Positions 9,017-17,795 of a DNA stretch of 64,000 nucleotides are shown in pieces (position 1 is the stretch's first letter; every line of letters begins with the position of its first letter). This DNA comes from Acetobacteraceae bacterium. Lineage in GTDB: Bacteria > Pseudomonadota > Alphaproteobacteria > Acetobacterales > Acetobacteraceae. The stretch spans positions 1 through 64,000 of the forward strand of contig PLSD01000030.1 in the NCBI GenBank assembly GCA_003164135.1, written 5' to 3'. The position numbers and the translations under genes are program-made. Under the pieces are notes generated by a model that worked only from the letters and a program-made list of their open reading frames with translations, did not search any database and was not told where the DNA came from.

Positions 9017-10278
9017 GGCTGGTCTCCAAACAGGCGGCGGTTCCATTCGGTCCAAAACGACCGCGTCTGTACCTCGTCGTCATAGGCCGGGGTTTCCTTG
9101 CCCATGCCGCGCGAAATATCGTTCCACGGCGCTTCCTGCATGTTGCTGTATCCGGCCTGGCATTGCTCCAGCGCCTCGATGTCATCGGGTGTTGCAAACC
9201 CGCCTGGCCCGAGGAATTCAAGGAAATTGTACAACCGCGCCTGACGGTCATCGGCATGTTCATCTTGCGGCGCCAGCGCCCAGCCATTCACTGACATCAG
9301 ATCCGGCGTTTTCGGGTAGAAGGTGCGCACCGTCACCGCCATAATGTCGTTGACGACGAGGTTGGGGAAAATCACCAAATTGCGGTTGCTATGCGCAATG
9401 CGGTCCGCCCGCGCCTCGCCATGCCGCTCCACGAGTTTTTTGTAGATGGCATCCACACGCGCCTTGCCATCCTCGCCCCAGGCTGGAATCCATTGCGCAA
9501 TCGGCCGGCCCCACGGCGCCTTATATTCAACCACGCCATGGCCATTCCCCAGCGCGCGGCCCGTGCCGGCCAGTTCAATCGGCACCAGCCCGCCAGTCGT
9601 GGATCTCAAATAGTCTAAATACGTCGAATGATTGGTCGCGGCGTGATAGCCATCGAAACTATTCTCGGCCAGTAGCTTCCAGTTCGCGCGGATCGCATAT
9701 TCCTGCGTGCCGCCCACAATCGCCATCCCCGCTTCCGAGTGGTCGGCCACGAGTTCGAGATATTCCTTGGCATTACCAAGGTATTCGTCGAGCGAGACGG
9801 CATCCTTGTCGAAATTCACGAACACGAAGCCGCGGAAACTCTCCATCCGCGGCACATGCACCAACTGCGTTTCCGGGCGCTGCTGGAAATCCGGCTGATA
9901 CGCCTCCGCCCCCGGCAGGCCGCGCAGTGCGCCGTCGGTACCAAAAACCCAGCCGTGGTAGAAGCACTGGAAGGTTTTCGCCACACCGGAGCGCTCCCGG
10001 CAAACCTGCGCGCCGCGGTGCGGACAGGCGTTGAGCATGGCGTTCAACTGGCCCTTGTTGTCGCGCGTGAAGATCAAATTCCGCCCACCTACGGAGCGGG
10101 TGAGGAACGCGCCGGGTTTCTGCAACTCACTCTCATGGCCCAGGTATAGCCAGCAGTGGTCAAAAATTTTGTCATGTTCAGCCTGCAAAATGCCGGGATC
10201 GACGAAATTACGGCGCGCGACGTTAAACGTGCCCCGTGCAACATCTATCTTTACGGCCGGGCCAGTATCATGCGGCAT
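9013..10278 (-). CDS. aromatic-ring-hydroxylating dioxygenase alpha subunit
   Basis: A 421-aa Rieske non-haem iron oxygenase catalytic subunit. The Rieske centre is C85-x-H87 and C105-x2-H108 (CPHRG, CFYHGW). The mononuclear iron region is NWKLLAENSFDGYHAATNH, with D209 bridging and H212/H217 as ligands. Overall it resembles alpha subunits that act on aromatic acids (p-cumate/benzoate-like) as much as those acting on hydrocarbons, so substrate is open. It is the first gene of the minus-strand operon. A candidate promoter lies just upstream. Confidence 0.93.
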   Translation of the reverse strand: MPHDTGPAVKIDVARGTFNVARRNFVDPGILQAEHDKIFDHCWLYLGHESELQKPGAFLTRSVGGRNLIFTRDNKGQLNAMLNACPHRGAQVCRERSGVAKTFQCFYHGWVFGTDGALRGLPGAEAYQPDFQQRPETQLVHVPRMESFRGFVFVNFDKDAVSLDEYLGNAKEYLELVADHSEAGMAIVGGTQEYAIRANWKLLAENSFDGYHAATNHSTYLDYLRSTTGGLVPIELAGTGRALGNGHGVVEYKAPWGRPIAQWIPAWGEDGKARVDAIYKKLVERHGEARADRIAHSNRNLVIFPNLVVNDIMAVTVRTFYPKTPDLMSVNGWALAPQDEHADDRQARLYNFLEFLGPGGFATPDDIEALEQCQAGYSNMQEAPWNDISRGMGKETPAYDDEVQTRSFWTEWNRRLFGDQP

Positions 10279-10636
10279 GGGCGGTTCCTTCCAGGTTATT
10301 ATATTTCACGGAGAGCAGGTGAAGACGGTTTCATCCGGCGTTGCGCCACATACAATCCATCCAGACGGTTTGTCAAATCAAAAAGTCCCAGCATAGAGCA
10401 AATTCGCAATGTTTCCTCAATATTTTAGGCAATCTGCGGCGGAACATCTTCCGCCACCCCAGGCAAAAGTTCGGGAAAACCGGCCCAGACCGTCGAGCTA
10501 TGGGCAGCGCTGATAAATTTACGGCACCTGCCGAATTTTCTGCAACGCAGCAATCCGCGCGCCGCGGGCGGCACCGCCAGGGACCTGCAAAACCAACGGA
10601 TTATTGCCTTGAACGAAAACCAGCTAGACTCGGGGC
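10279..10636. other. divergent intergenic region between the catabolic operon and the yeiH-like gene
   Basis: No gene is seen in these 358 bases. The left part carries a candidate minus-strand promoter and a direct repeat AGACGGTTT at 10323-10331 and 10363-10371, 40 bp apart (about four helical turns). The right part, leading to the exporter gene, shows no clear promoter to my eye. Confidence 0.5.
10347..10376 (-). promoter_or_regulatory. candidate promoter of the aromatic catabolic operon
   Basis: On the minus strand a perfect -35 TTGACA (10376-10371) is followed after 18 nt by TATGTG (10352-10347), a weak -10. One AGACGGTTT repeat (10363-10371) lies in the spacer and touches the -35, so a bound regulator could act there. 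The small dyad GAC-N5-GTC (10364-10374) overlaps the same place. Assignment rests on sequence appearance only. Confidence 0.35.
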
Positions 10637-11629
10637 ATGACCAGCATCCTCCGCCTGCTTCCCGGCCTGCTGCTCTGCCTGGCGCTCACCGCCCTGGCCG
10701 AACTCCTGCAGCGGGTGGAAGTTGCCTGCACCGGGCAGGCGTATCTGGAGGCACTCGTGCTCGCCATCCTGCTCGGCCTGGCCCTGCGCAGTGTATGGAC
10801 GCCGCGCGGCCACTGGCAGCCCGGCATCATCTTCTCCGGTAAAATCCTGCTGGAACTGGCGGTGGCGTTGCTGGGCGCGGCGGTATCCGTGCGCACCGTC
10901 ATGGCGCTCGGCGGCGGGTTGCTGGCCGGCATCGCCGGCATCGTCCTGGTTGCCATCGCAGGCAGCTATGCCATCTGCCGTGCATTGCGCCTGCAACCCA
11001 AACTCGCGTTGCTGGTGGCCTGCGGCAATTCCATCTGCGGCAATTCCGCCATCGCCGCGGTTGCCCCGGTCATCGGCGCGGGGGCGGAAGACATCGCCGC
11101 CTCCATCGCCTTCACCGCCGTGCTTGGTGTGCTGGTGGTGCTGCTCCTGCCGCTGCTGGTGCCGTTGCTGGCTCTAACCCTCACGCAATACGGCGTGCTG
11201 GCGGGGCTCACGGTCTACGCCGTGCCGCAGGTGCTGGCGGCAACCCTGCCCATCGGCGCGCTCAGCAACCAGGTCGGCACAGTGGTCAAACTCGTGCGTG
11301 TACTTATGCTTGGGCCGGTCATCCTGCTGCTTTCGCTATTTTTCCGTAGCCAGGAAAAACCAAAATGGCATGAGCTGCTGCCCTGGTTCATCCTCGGCTT
11401 TTTGCTCCTGCTTGGCTTACGCTCCGGCGGGTTCATTCCCACGGTCATGCTGCTTCCGCTGAAGAACATTGCAGCCCTGCTCACAACCATTTCCATGGCA
11501 GCCCTCGGCCTGGGCGTGGACATACGCAGCGTCGCCCGTGCCGGCTTGCGCGTCACCACCGCCGTCACGCTTTCACTGCTGATGCTGGGCGGGATCAGCC
11601 TGGGGCTGATCCGGTTTCTAGGGATCTAA
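10637..11629 (+). CDS. YeiH family putative sulfate/anion exporter
   Basis: A 330-aa polytopic membrane protein of the UPF0324/YeiH (Cons_hypoth698) family, with roughly ten hydrophobic segments. Family signatures include GIIFSGKILLELAVALLGAAVS and the repeated-Gly/Asn motif CGNSICGNSAIAAVAPVI. Members are often linked to sulfite/sulfate or taurine metabolism, but transport substrate is not proven in general. It stands alone on the plus strand, divergent from the catabolic operon. Its stop overlaps the end of the convergent oxidoreductase gene by 4 nt. Confidence 0.85.
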   Translation: MTSILRLLPGLLLCLALTALAELLQRVEVACTGQAYLEALVLAILLGLALRSVWTPRGHWQPGIIFSGKILLELAVALLGAAVSVRTVMALGGGLLAGIAGIVLVAIAGSYAICRALRLQPKLALLVACGNSICGNSAIAAVAPVIGAGAEDIAASIAFTAVLGVLVVLLLPLLVPLLALTLTQYGVLAGLTVYAVPQVLAATLPIGALSNQVGTVVKLVRVLMLGPVILLLSLFFRSQEKPKWHELLPWFILGFLLLLGLRSGGFIPTVMLLPLKNIAALLTTISMAALGLGVDIRSVARAGLRVTTAVTLSLLMLGGISLGLIRFLGI

Positions 11630-12636
11630 AAACCTTCCAGCACAATCTTGCCACGAACCGAACCTTCCTCAAGCGCCGCATGCGCCCGCTTCAAATTCGC
11701 CGCGTTGATCTTGCCAAAATTCTCCGTCATCGTGGTCTTCAGCGTGCCGTTATCAACCAGGTGCGCAATCGCCTCCAGCGTGCGGTGTTGCGCCGTTATC
11801 AGCGGCGTTTTCAATATGCCGCGTGCGAACACATACTCCGTATGCAGCGTGCCGGATTTCTTGATCAGTGCGGAAATATCCACGGCTCCGGCGTCTGATT
11901 CAATAATCCCGATCGCACCTTCCGGGGCGAGCAGCTCGGTCAATTTCTTGAAATACTGGCGCTGATGCGTGACGCAGAAAATACACTCGGGCGCACTCAG
12001 GCCAAACTGCGAGAACTGCGTGGCCAGGTCGTGATGATGGTTAAGCACATGCTGCGCGCCGAGTGAGCGGCACCAATCGGCGGTCTCGGGGCGGGAGGCA
12101 GTGGCCACCACGGTCACGTCAGTCAGTTGCGCGGCAAGCTGAATGGCAATCGAGCCGACACCACCGGCACCACCGACGATCAACAGCGTCCCCCCGGCGG
12201 CATGGTCGCGCGGCAGTTTGAAACGCTCGAACAGCATCTCCCATGCCGTCAGCGCGGTCAGCGGCAGCGCCGCGGCCCCGGCAAAACTCAAGGATTTTGG
12301 CTTGTGCCCAACAATGCGGTCATCGACCAGATGGAACTCCGCATTTGTTCCTGGCCGTGTCGGCACGCCTGCATAATAAACCTCATCACCGACCGAAAAA
12401 TGCTGCACATCCGGGCCGATTTCGTGCACAATTCCGGCCGCATCGAACCCCAGCACACGCGGCTCCCCCAAAGGCTCGCCCGAGCGCCGGAGTTTGGTGT
12501 CCACCGGGTTCACCGATACGGCCTTTACTTCGACCAGCAGATCATGGTGGCGCGGCACAGGTATCGGCAAATCGAAATCAGCGAGCGCGTCAAAGTCGGT
12601 GATCGGTTTGGAGTGGGTAAAGGCGACAGCTTTCAT
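11626..12636 (-). CDS. MDR superfamily (zinc-binding alcohol dehydrogenase/quinone oxidoreductase-type) protein
   Basis: A 336-aa medium-chain dehydrogenase/reductase. The N-terminal GroES-like domain contains VNPVDTKLRRSG, and the Rossmann motif is GGAGGVGSIAIQLA. The catalytic zinc ligands of true alcohol dehydrogenases are not seen, so NADPH-dependent quinone or enone reduction is more likely. It resembles the ZADH family often labelled adh_fam_1. It is monocistronic and convergent with the yeiH-like gene. Physiological substrate unknown. Confidence 0.85.
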   Translation of the reverse strand: MKAVAFTHSKPITDFDALADFDLPIPVPRHHDLLVEVKAVSVNPVDTKLRRSGEPLGEPRVLGFDAAGIVHEIGPDVQHFSVGDEVYYAGVPTRPGTNAEFHLVDDRIVGHKPKSLSFAGAAALPLTALTAWEMLFERFKLPRDHAAGGTLLIVGGAGGVGSIAIQLAAQLTDVTVVATASRPETADWCRSLGAQHVLNHHHDLATQFSQFGLSAPECIFCVTHQRQYFKKLTELLAPEGAIGIIESDAGAVDISALIKKSGTLHTEYVFARGILKTPLITAQHRTLEAIAHLVDNGTLKTTMTENFGKINAANLKRAHAALEEGSVRGKIVLEGF

Positions 12637-12673
12637 CGGGCAGACCTTTCAAATCTTAGTTGAAGATAATGCC

Positions 12674-13381
12674 TCAACCGATCCTCAGTAGTGCCGGGCC
12701 ATGCGTGCCCAGCCATGCGCTGGCGGCAACACGGTGGGCGGTTAGCGTCTCGGTCAGGGCCCAGAATTGCCGTCCGTGGTTCATATGGCGCAGATGCGCG
12801 ACCTCATGCCCGACCACGTAATCCTGCACGAATTCCGGCGCGCAGATCAGCCGCCAGCAGAAGGCCAGCGTGCCGTCCGGCGCGCAGGAGCCCCAGCGCG
12901 AGCGTGTGTCCTTCACCCGCACGCATTTGGGCGTCAGCTCGGCCTGTTTCGCCTTTTCGGCGGCCATGGCCGTGAGTTGCTGGCGGGCCAGGCGGCGCAG
13001 GCAATCACTCACCCGGCGGCTTAAAAACTCCGGCTCGCCGGTTACCAGAATCTCATGCTCCTCGATCCAGGCACCGCCGCGCCCGGTGGCGGTGGGGCGG
13101 ATGATGTGCGGCAGGCCATGCACCGGCACCACCGCGCCGGGCACAAACGGCAGCGCGCGCGGCAAAGCGGCGAGTTTTTCCACCACCCAGGCCTCGTGCG
13201 TCTGCAACAGCGCCAGGCCGGCACGGCGCGAGGCACGCGGCGGCAGGGTAATAACAATCCCCCCCTGCGCCGGGTCGATCCGCAAGGAGATTTTAGCCGC
13301 CCGGCCGGAACGGCGGAACGCGACCTGTGTCAGCGCGCCCTGCACCGGAACCATCTCGGTGATGAGCTCGTTGCTTTTCAC
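12674..13381 (-). CDS. YgjP/M48-type zinc metallopeptidase (DUF45)
   Basis: About 235 aa of the YgjP-like (DUF45, SprT-like) family with the zinc motif HEVAHLRHMNHGRQFW (HExxH plus a downstream His) and RWGSCAPDGTLAFCWRL upstream. The GTG at 13381 is favoured over the ATG at 13411. It has AAGGG 6 nt upstream and a GTGA overlap with the ycgN-like stop. Function in the cell is not established for the family. Confidence 0.88.
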   Translation of the reverse strand: MKSNELITEMVPVQGALTQVAFRRSGRAAKISLRIDPAQGGIVITLPPRASRRAGLALLQTHEAWVVEKLAALPRALPFVPGAVVPVHGLPHIIRPTATGRGGAWIEEHEILVTGEPEFLSRRVSDCLRRLARQQLTAMAAEKAKQAELTPKCVRVKDTRSRWGSCAPDGTLAFCWRLICAPEFVQDYVVGHEVAHLRHMNHGRQFWALTETLTAHRVAASAWLGTHGPALLRIG

Positions 13382-13827
13382 CGCCGCACCCTTGGCAGTT
13401 TTCCGGGCCATTCGACGATATGGTGCTCCAGCGGCCCGGCGTCCCGCTCGCTCAGCGCCCGCCCGGCGACTCCAGCACCGGCCTCGACGACACTTTCAGC
13501 GCGGCCGGTAATCAACGGGTGCCAGGTTGGCAGGTCCTTGCCTTCCTCCAGCCGGCGGTAGGCGCAACTGGGCGGTAGCCAGTCGACGGTTTTCAGCTTT
13601 TTCGGGGTCAGTTGCACGCAATCGGGGATTTTCACCCGCCGGTTCGCGTAATCCGAGCAGCGGGAGGTTTTCAGGTCCAGCAGGCGGCAGGCGACATTGG
13701 TGAAGCTCACCTCGTCGGTATCCTCGTCGCGCAGTTTATGCAGGCAGCAGCGTCCACAGCCATCGCAGAGTGATTCCCACTCGGCCTTGGTCATTTCGGA
13801 TAGTTTTTTGGTGCGCCAGAAGTCCAT
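13378..13827 (-). CDS. YcgN family cysteine-cluster protein (UPF0260)
   Basis: A 149-aa protein with the family cysteine cluster CDGCGRCCLHKL near residues 22-33, and further Cys in VACRLLD, SRCSDYA and IPDCV. This fits the zinc/iron-sulfur-like CxxCxxCC domain of UPF0260. The role is unknown. Its stop overlaps the start of the metallopeptidase gene, so the pair is probably co-translated. Confidence 0.9.
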   Translation of the reverse strand: MDFWRTKKLSEMTKAEWESLCDGCGRCCLHKLRDEDTDEVSFTNVACRLLDLKTSRCSDYANRRVKIPDCVQLTPKKLKTVDWLPPSCAYRRLEEGKDLPTWHPLITGRAESVVEAGAGVAGRALSERDAGPLEHHIVEWPGKLPRVRR

Positions 13828-13865
13828 GCGGTCATATTACCGCGTGGCGCGGCAATTAGCACAGG

Positions 13866-14768
13866 CTATTTATACAAGGCTTTCGGCCAGCGCCGGTGCA
13901 GCCATAGCCAGGCGCCTGGCTTCTCGCGGATCCAGCGTTCCAATATGCCGTTCATATCGGCGGTCATGGTTGCCACGTCGGCATCCTTATCGCCGGTATT
14001 GGGGATGACCATTGGCGCGTCGCAGATCACCTGCAACCGTGCCGGGCCAATGCGCACCACATGCACCGGCAGCACCGGACATTTGAACTTGATGGCAAAG
14101 CTGGCCATGGCAGAAGCGGTCATCGCCGGAATGCCAAAAAATGGCACGGAAATACCGTTGTCGAGCTTCTGGTCCACCAGCATGCCCAGGTGCCCGCCGC
14201 GCGCCAGATGCGCATAGGCCTGCCGCGCACCGGAGCCGCCCTTGGCGAACATGATGATTTTCCGGCCAAAATTAGCCTCGCGCAGCCTGAGAATCATGTC
14301 GTCCACCAGTTTGTTGCTGGCGGCGCGGTACATGAAGCCGATATCCACACCGCGCGAGAAGGCCGCGGGGGGGATGATTTCCCAGTTGCCGATATGCCCG
14401 GTGAAAAAAATCGCCGGGCCACCCTTGGCCAACGCGGGGGCGACATGTTCCTCCCAGCCGGTAACGACATAGCCGGGGCCGGACTCGGTCTGGTGCAGTT
14501 CGCCGATGCGGGTGAGTTCCGCCACGGTCTGCCCGAGGTTTTCCCAGACCTCGGCAATAATTTTCTTCCGCGGCGCCGCATCCAGCTCCGGCATGGCCAT
14601 GCGCAGGTTTTTATCGGCGATTTTAGAAACAGGGATCAGCGGCCCTAGGGTACGCGCCACGCCGCCGGCGATCTTGGCGGCGGTGGCGGGCGGCAGCCGG
14701 CGGAGCAGGTTGAGCATGCAGCGTACCAGCAGTGCTTCCGCCCGGTGCGCCAGTTTCACGTCGCTCAT
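13866..14768 (-). CDS. lysophospholipid/lipid A acyltransferase (LpxL/HtrB family)
   Basis: A 300-aa HtrB/LpxL-family acyltransferase with the H-x4-E motif in FFTGHIGNWE, a GSGARQAYAHLARGG segment, and DQKLDNGISVPFFG. It should add a secondary acyl chain to the lipid A precursor at the inner membrane. It is the last gene of a four-gene LPS operon and overlaps lpxK by 4 nt (ATGA). Which position it acylates cannot be read from sequence. Confidence 0.9.
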   Translation of the reverse strand: MSDVKLAHRAEALLVRCMLNLLRRLPPATAAKIAGGVARTLGPLIPVSKIADKNLRMAMPELDAAPRKKIIAEVWENLGQTVAELTRIGELHQTESGPGYVVTGWEEHVAPALAKGGPAIFFTGHIGNWEIIPPAAFSRGVDIGFMYRAASNKLVDDMILRLREANFGRKIIMFAKGGSGARQAYAHLARGGHLGMLVDQKLDNGISVPFFGIPAMTASAMASFAIKFKCPVLPVHVVRIGPARLQVICDAPMVIPNTGDKDADVATMTADMNGILERWIREKPGAWLWLHRRWPKALYK

Positions 14769-15706
14769 TTAAGCAATGCCTCCAACGCCACCTCGTTTTC
14801 CCAGCGCAGGCGCACGCCCACCACCAGGCTCGCCGCGCGCAGCGGCGCCGGTAGTTTCACGTAGTCTTTTGCTGTTGTCACCAGCGTTACCCCAAGTTCC
14901 GATGCCTCGTTCAGCAGCCGTGCCGAATCGAGTGCACTGTACACATGATGATCGGGGAAAGCATGTTTGGAGACAATCTCCGCGCCCAGGGACAGCACCG
15001 AGTGGAAGAATTTCTCGGGCCGGCCGATGCCGGCAAAGGCGAGCACCCGGTGGTTATCCAGGCTCTTGGTGCAACTGGGGACCAGTTCGGCGCGCAACAC
15101 CGGCAGGGCGGGGGGCAGGGCAGCCAGCGCGCCGGTTTCATCCGCGCCGATGAGCACCGCCGCCTGGCAGCGGGCGGCGGCCTTGGCCACGGGCTCACGC
15201 AATGGGCCGGCAGGCAGCAGCAGGCCGTTGCCAAAGCCGTAGCCGCCGTCGATGACCAGGACGGAGAGCGTTTTCACCAGGGCCGGGTTTTGCAGCCCGT
15301 CGTCCATCACCACCACGGATGCACCTTCGGCCAGGGCCAGCTTGGCCCCGGCGGCGCGGTCGCGCGAGACGATGGTGGGGGCGGCGGCGGCGAGCAGGAG
15401 GGCTTCGTCGCCGACATCCCCGGCGTTGTGGATGGTTGGGTCCACCAGCACCGGGCCGGCCAGACGGCCGCCATAGCCGCGGGTGAGGGCGAATCGGGGG
15501 CCATGCAGGCGGTTGAGGAAATCCAGCACCACCGTGGTTTTGCCGGAACCGCCGACCCCGGCATTACCGACGCAGATTACTTTTAAACCTGGTTTGAAGC
15601 CGGGTTTGGCGATGCGCCGGGCGGTGAGCACGGCGGTGACGGCGCTGAGGGGGGCGAGGGCATAGGCCAGGATGCCGCGTTTGGCCCAGAAGCCAGGGGA
15701 TTTCAT
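14765..15706 (-). CDS. lpxK: tetraacyldisaccharide 4'-kinase
   Basis: A 313-aa LpxK. The P-loop VGNAGVGGSGKTT is at about residues 47-59, followed by LTRGYGGRLAGP and DEALLLA, all family hallmarks. It phosphorylates the 4' position of the lipid A disaccharide at the inner membrane. It overlaps waaA upstream and the acyltransferase downstream by 4 nt each, so the three are translationally coupled. Confidence 0.95.
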   Translation of the reverse strand: MKSPGFWAKRGILAYALAPLSAVTAVLTARRIAKPGFKPGLKVICVGNAGVGGSGKTTVVLDFLNRLHGPRFALTRGYGGRLAGPVLVDPTIHNAGDVGDEALLLAAAAPTIVSRDRAAGAKLALAEGASVVVMDDGLQNPALVKTLSVLVIDGGYGFGNGLLLPAGPLREPVAKAAARCQAAVLIGADETGALAALPPALPVLRAELVPSCTKSLDNHRVLAFAGIGRPEKFFHSVLSLGAEIVSKHAFPDHHVYSALDSARLLNEASELGVTLVTTAKDYVKLPAPLRAASLVVGVRLRWENEVALEALLK

Positions 15707-16935
15707 GGTATTGCCGCCAGGGCTAGCCCAGCGAGCCGGGCGGGGAGGTTTTCGGCCGCGTTGAATGCGGACTGGGCGGCGGCGCCGGCGGCGTTTGCGG
15801 CGGCGGGGTCATCCAGCCAGGTTTTCGCGGCGGCGGCGAGGCTGGGGGCGTCTTGCACTTCCACCAGGGCACCGGCTTCGCGCATGCGGGCGGCGGCTTC
15901 TACGAAGTTTTCGTTGTGCGGTCCGGTGATGACGGGGCGGCCCAGGAGGGCGGGTTCGATGACGTTGTGGCCGCCAAAACCCACCAGGGAATTGCCGATG
16001 AAGGCGAAAGGGGCGGCGCGGAAGAACAGGCCGAGTTCGCCCAGCGTGTCGGCGACGTAGATTTTGCCTGGCTGGGGGGCTTGCCTCTGGCTGCGGCGCG
16101 GGGCGGCGGCGAGGGCGGCGACTTCCGCGCCGCGCTCGGGGTGGCGGGGGACGATGATGGTGATGAGATTGGGGTAGGCTGCCAGCAGGGTTTCGTGGGC
16201 TTGCAGGAGCAAAACTTCCTCGCCGGGGTGGGTGCTGGCGGCGAGCCAGAGCGGGCCGGGGATTTGGGCCTGCAATGTTGCCAAGGCGGCTGGGTCAACG
16301 GGGAGTTTGGGGGCGAAGAATTTGAGGTTGCCCCATTCCAGCACGGTGCCGACGCCCAAAGCGCGCAGGTTGGCGGCGTCACCGGGGGATTGTGCATGGA
16401 TGGCACGGAAGCCGCCGAGCAGGCGGGTCGCGAGGCTAGGCAGCCAGCGCCATTTTGCCGCCGAGCGGGCGGAGATGCGGGCGTTGATGAGCAGGCGGGG
16501 AGTGCCGCGCGCATCGCATTGGGTGAGCATGCCGGGCCAGATTTCGCTTTCCACGAATACGGCGGCATCCGGGTGCCAATGGGTGAGGAAAGCGTCCACC
16601 CAAGCGGGGTGGTCCAGCGGGACGAACTGGTGGCGGGCAAATGCCGGCAGGCGTTCGGCGGCCAGTTTGGCGGAGGTGAGGGTGCCGGTGGTGAGCAGGA
16701 CTTGGGCGCGGCCGGCGAGGGCTTGAATGACGGGGAGGACCGACATGGTTTCTCCCACGCTGGCGGCGTGGAACCAGATGAGGGTGGTGCCGGCCGGGCG
16801 GGGCGCGGAGGCGATGCCGAAACGTTCGTTCAGGCGGGTGGGGTCCTCCTTGCCCTTGATGATCCGCTTGGTGAGCATGCGGCGCAGGGCGGGGGCGGCG
16901 AGGCGCATGGCGGTGTTGTAGAGGGGCAGGATCAT
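15703..16935 (-). CDS. waaA: 3-deoxy-D-manno-octulosonic acid transferase
   Basis: About 411 aa of the KdtA/WaaA family (GT30). The start at 16935 (MILPLYNTAM) is chosen over an upstream in-frame ATG at 17085 because it overlaps the previous stop as ATGA and gives the normal length. Visible features: WFHAASVGETMSVLP, FVESEIWPG, and PRHPERGAEV. The C-terminal donor domain has GGHNVIEPALLGRPVITGPHNENF. It adds Kdo to lipid IVA. Confidence 0.95.
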   Translation of the reverse strand: MILPLYNTAMRLAAPALRRMLTKRIIKGKEDPTRLNERFGIASAPRPAGTTLIWFHAASVGETMSVLPVIQALAGRAQVLLTTGTLTSAKLAAERLPAFARHQFVPLDHPAWVDAFLTHWHPDAAVFVESEIWPGMLTQCDARGTPRLLINARISARSAAKWRWLPSLATRLLGGFRAIHAQSPGDAANLRALGVGTVLEWGNLKFFAPKLPVDPAALATLQAQIPGPLWLAASTHPGEEVLLLQAHETLLAAYPNLITIIVPRHPERGAEVAALAAAPRRSQRQAPQPGKIYVADTLGELGLFFRAAPFAFIGNSLVGFGGHNVIEPALLGRPVITGPHNENFVEAAARMREAGALVEVQDAPSLAAAAKTWLDDPAAANAAGAAAQSAFNAAENLPARLAGLALAAIP

Positions 16936-17612
16936 AGGATTTCCGCCGCGCGGTCCATGGCGGCATTCAGGGCGGCGGTGACTTGTTCGACGCCGGATTG
17001 CCAGTTTTCGCGCGGCACGGTGATGGGGGCGCCGCAGATGAGCACGCCACGGCCGAAGGGGAGCGGGATGCGCATTTTGTCCCACGAGCGGAGGGTTTTG
17101 GCCCGCGAGGTGAGCGCGCCGCAGGGGAGGATTTGCGCGCCGCTGAGGCTGGCGAGTTGGGCGACGCCGGGGGCGGCGGTGCGGCGGGGGCCGCGCGGGC
17201 CGTCCGGCGTTAGGCCCACGTTCGCGCCGTTGGCGAGGGCTTTGACGAGGCCGCGCAGGCCGGCGGCGCCGCCGTGTGAGGAGGAGCCGGAGATGAGGCC
17301 GATGCCCATGTGTTGCACGGCTTTGCCGATGAGCTGGCCGTCACGATGCTGGCTGGCGAGGACCACGGCGGGGCGGGTCATGCCTAAGCGTTTGGCGCGG
17401 AGCCAGAAGATGGGCATGGAGGGTAGGGATTCGTGCCAGAAAACCACGATGAGGGGTTTTTCGCCGGCCATCAGGCGCAGATGGGCCTCGCCTTCCACCC
17501 GCCAGCGCAGGGTGCGCGCGACCAGGGTGAGGTAGCGCGCGGCGGCCCAGGCGAAGAAGGCCCGGGCGGTGGCGGATTTGTAGAATTTCTTCAATTTCTT
17601 CAATTTCTTCAC
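16932..17612 (-). CDS. lysophospholipid acyltransferase-like protein (DUF374)
   Basis: A 226-aa DUF374/LPLAT-like protein with VVFWHESLPSMP and SSHGGAAGLRGLVKAL, then LTPDGPRGPR. The GTG at 17612 is the assumed start; no good ribosome-binding site is seen and in-frame TTG codons follow, so the N-terminus is uncertain. The first codons consist of three copies of a 9-nt repeat (MKKLKKLKKF). It heads the LPS operon with waaA, lpxK and the lpxL-like gene. Confidence 0.88.
   Translation of the reverse strand: MKKLKKLKKFYKSATARAFFAWAAARYLTLVARTLRWRVEGEAHLRLMAGEKPLIVVFWHESLPSMPIFWLRAKRLGMTRPAVVLASQHRDGQLIGKAVQHMGIGLISGSSSHGGAAGLRGLVKALANGANVGLTPDGPRGPRRTAAPGVAQLASLSGAQILPCGALTSRAKTLRSWDKMRIPLPFGRGVLICGAPITVPRENWQSGVEQVTAALNAAMDRAAEIL
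17584..17610. repeat. three tandem copies of a 9-nt unit
   Basis: AATTTCTTC occurs three times in a row on the plus strand, encoding the KKL/KKF N-terminus of the DUF374 protein. A change in copy number would stay in frame but would alter the basic N-terminus and spacing of candidate start codons. Confidence 0.8.
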
Positions 17613-17795
17613 ATGGGCGCGGTAGCATTAAGCGCGGGGAACGCCAACCGGGGCGGTGCGGGGGTGGGGGTGTTCCACGTGGAGCATTTGTGAAGAAAGT
17701 GTTGTAGTAAGTTGTTATTGCGGGTTAATTATTTACTTGCACCCCAATTTGTGCGAGTCCGTGTCGGAAAAGGAATGATTCTGGGTTAAAGAGTT

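Noticed and set aside
15853-17535. 560-aa plus-strand open frame opposite waaA and the DUF374 gene
   Set aside because: Antisense to an overlapping LPS operon whose proteins have clear motifs; composition is low-complexity.
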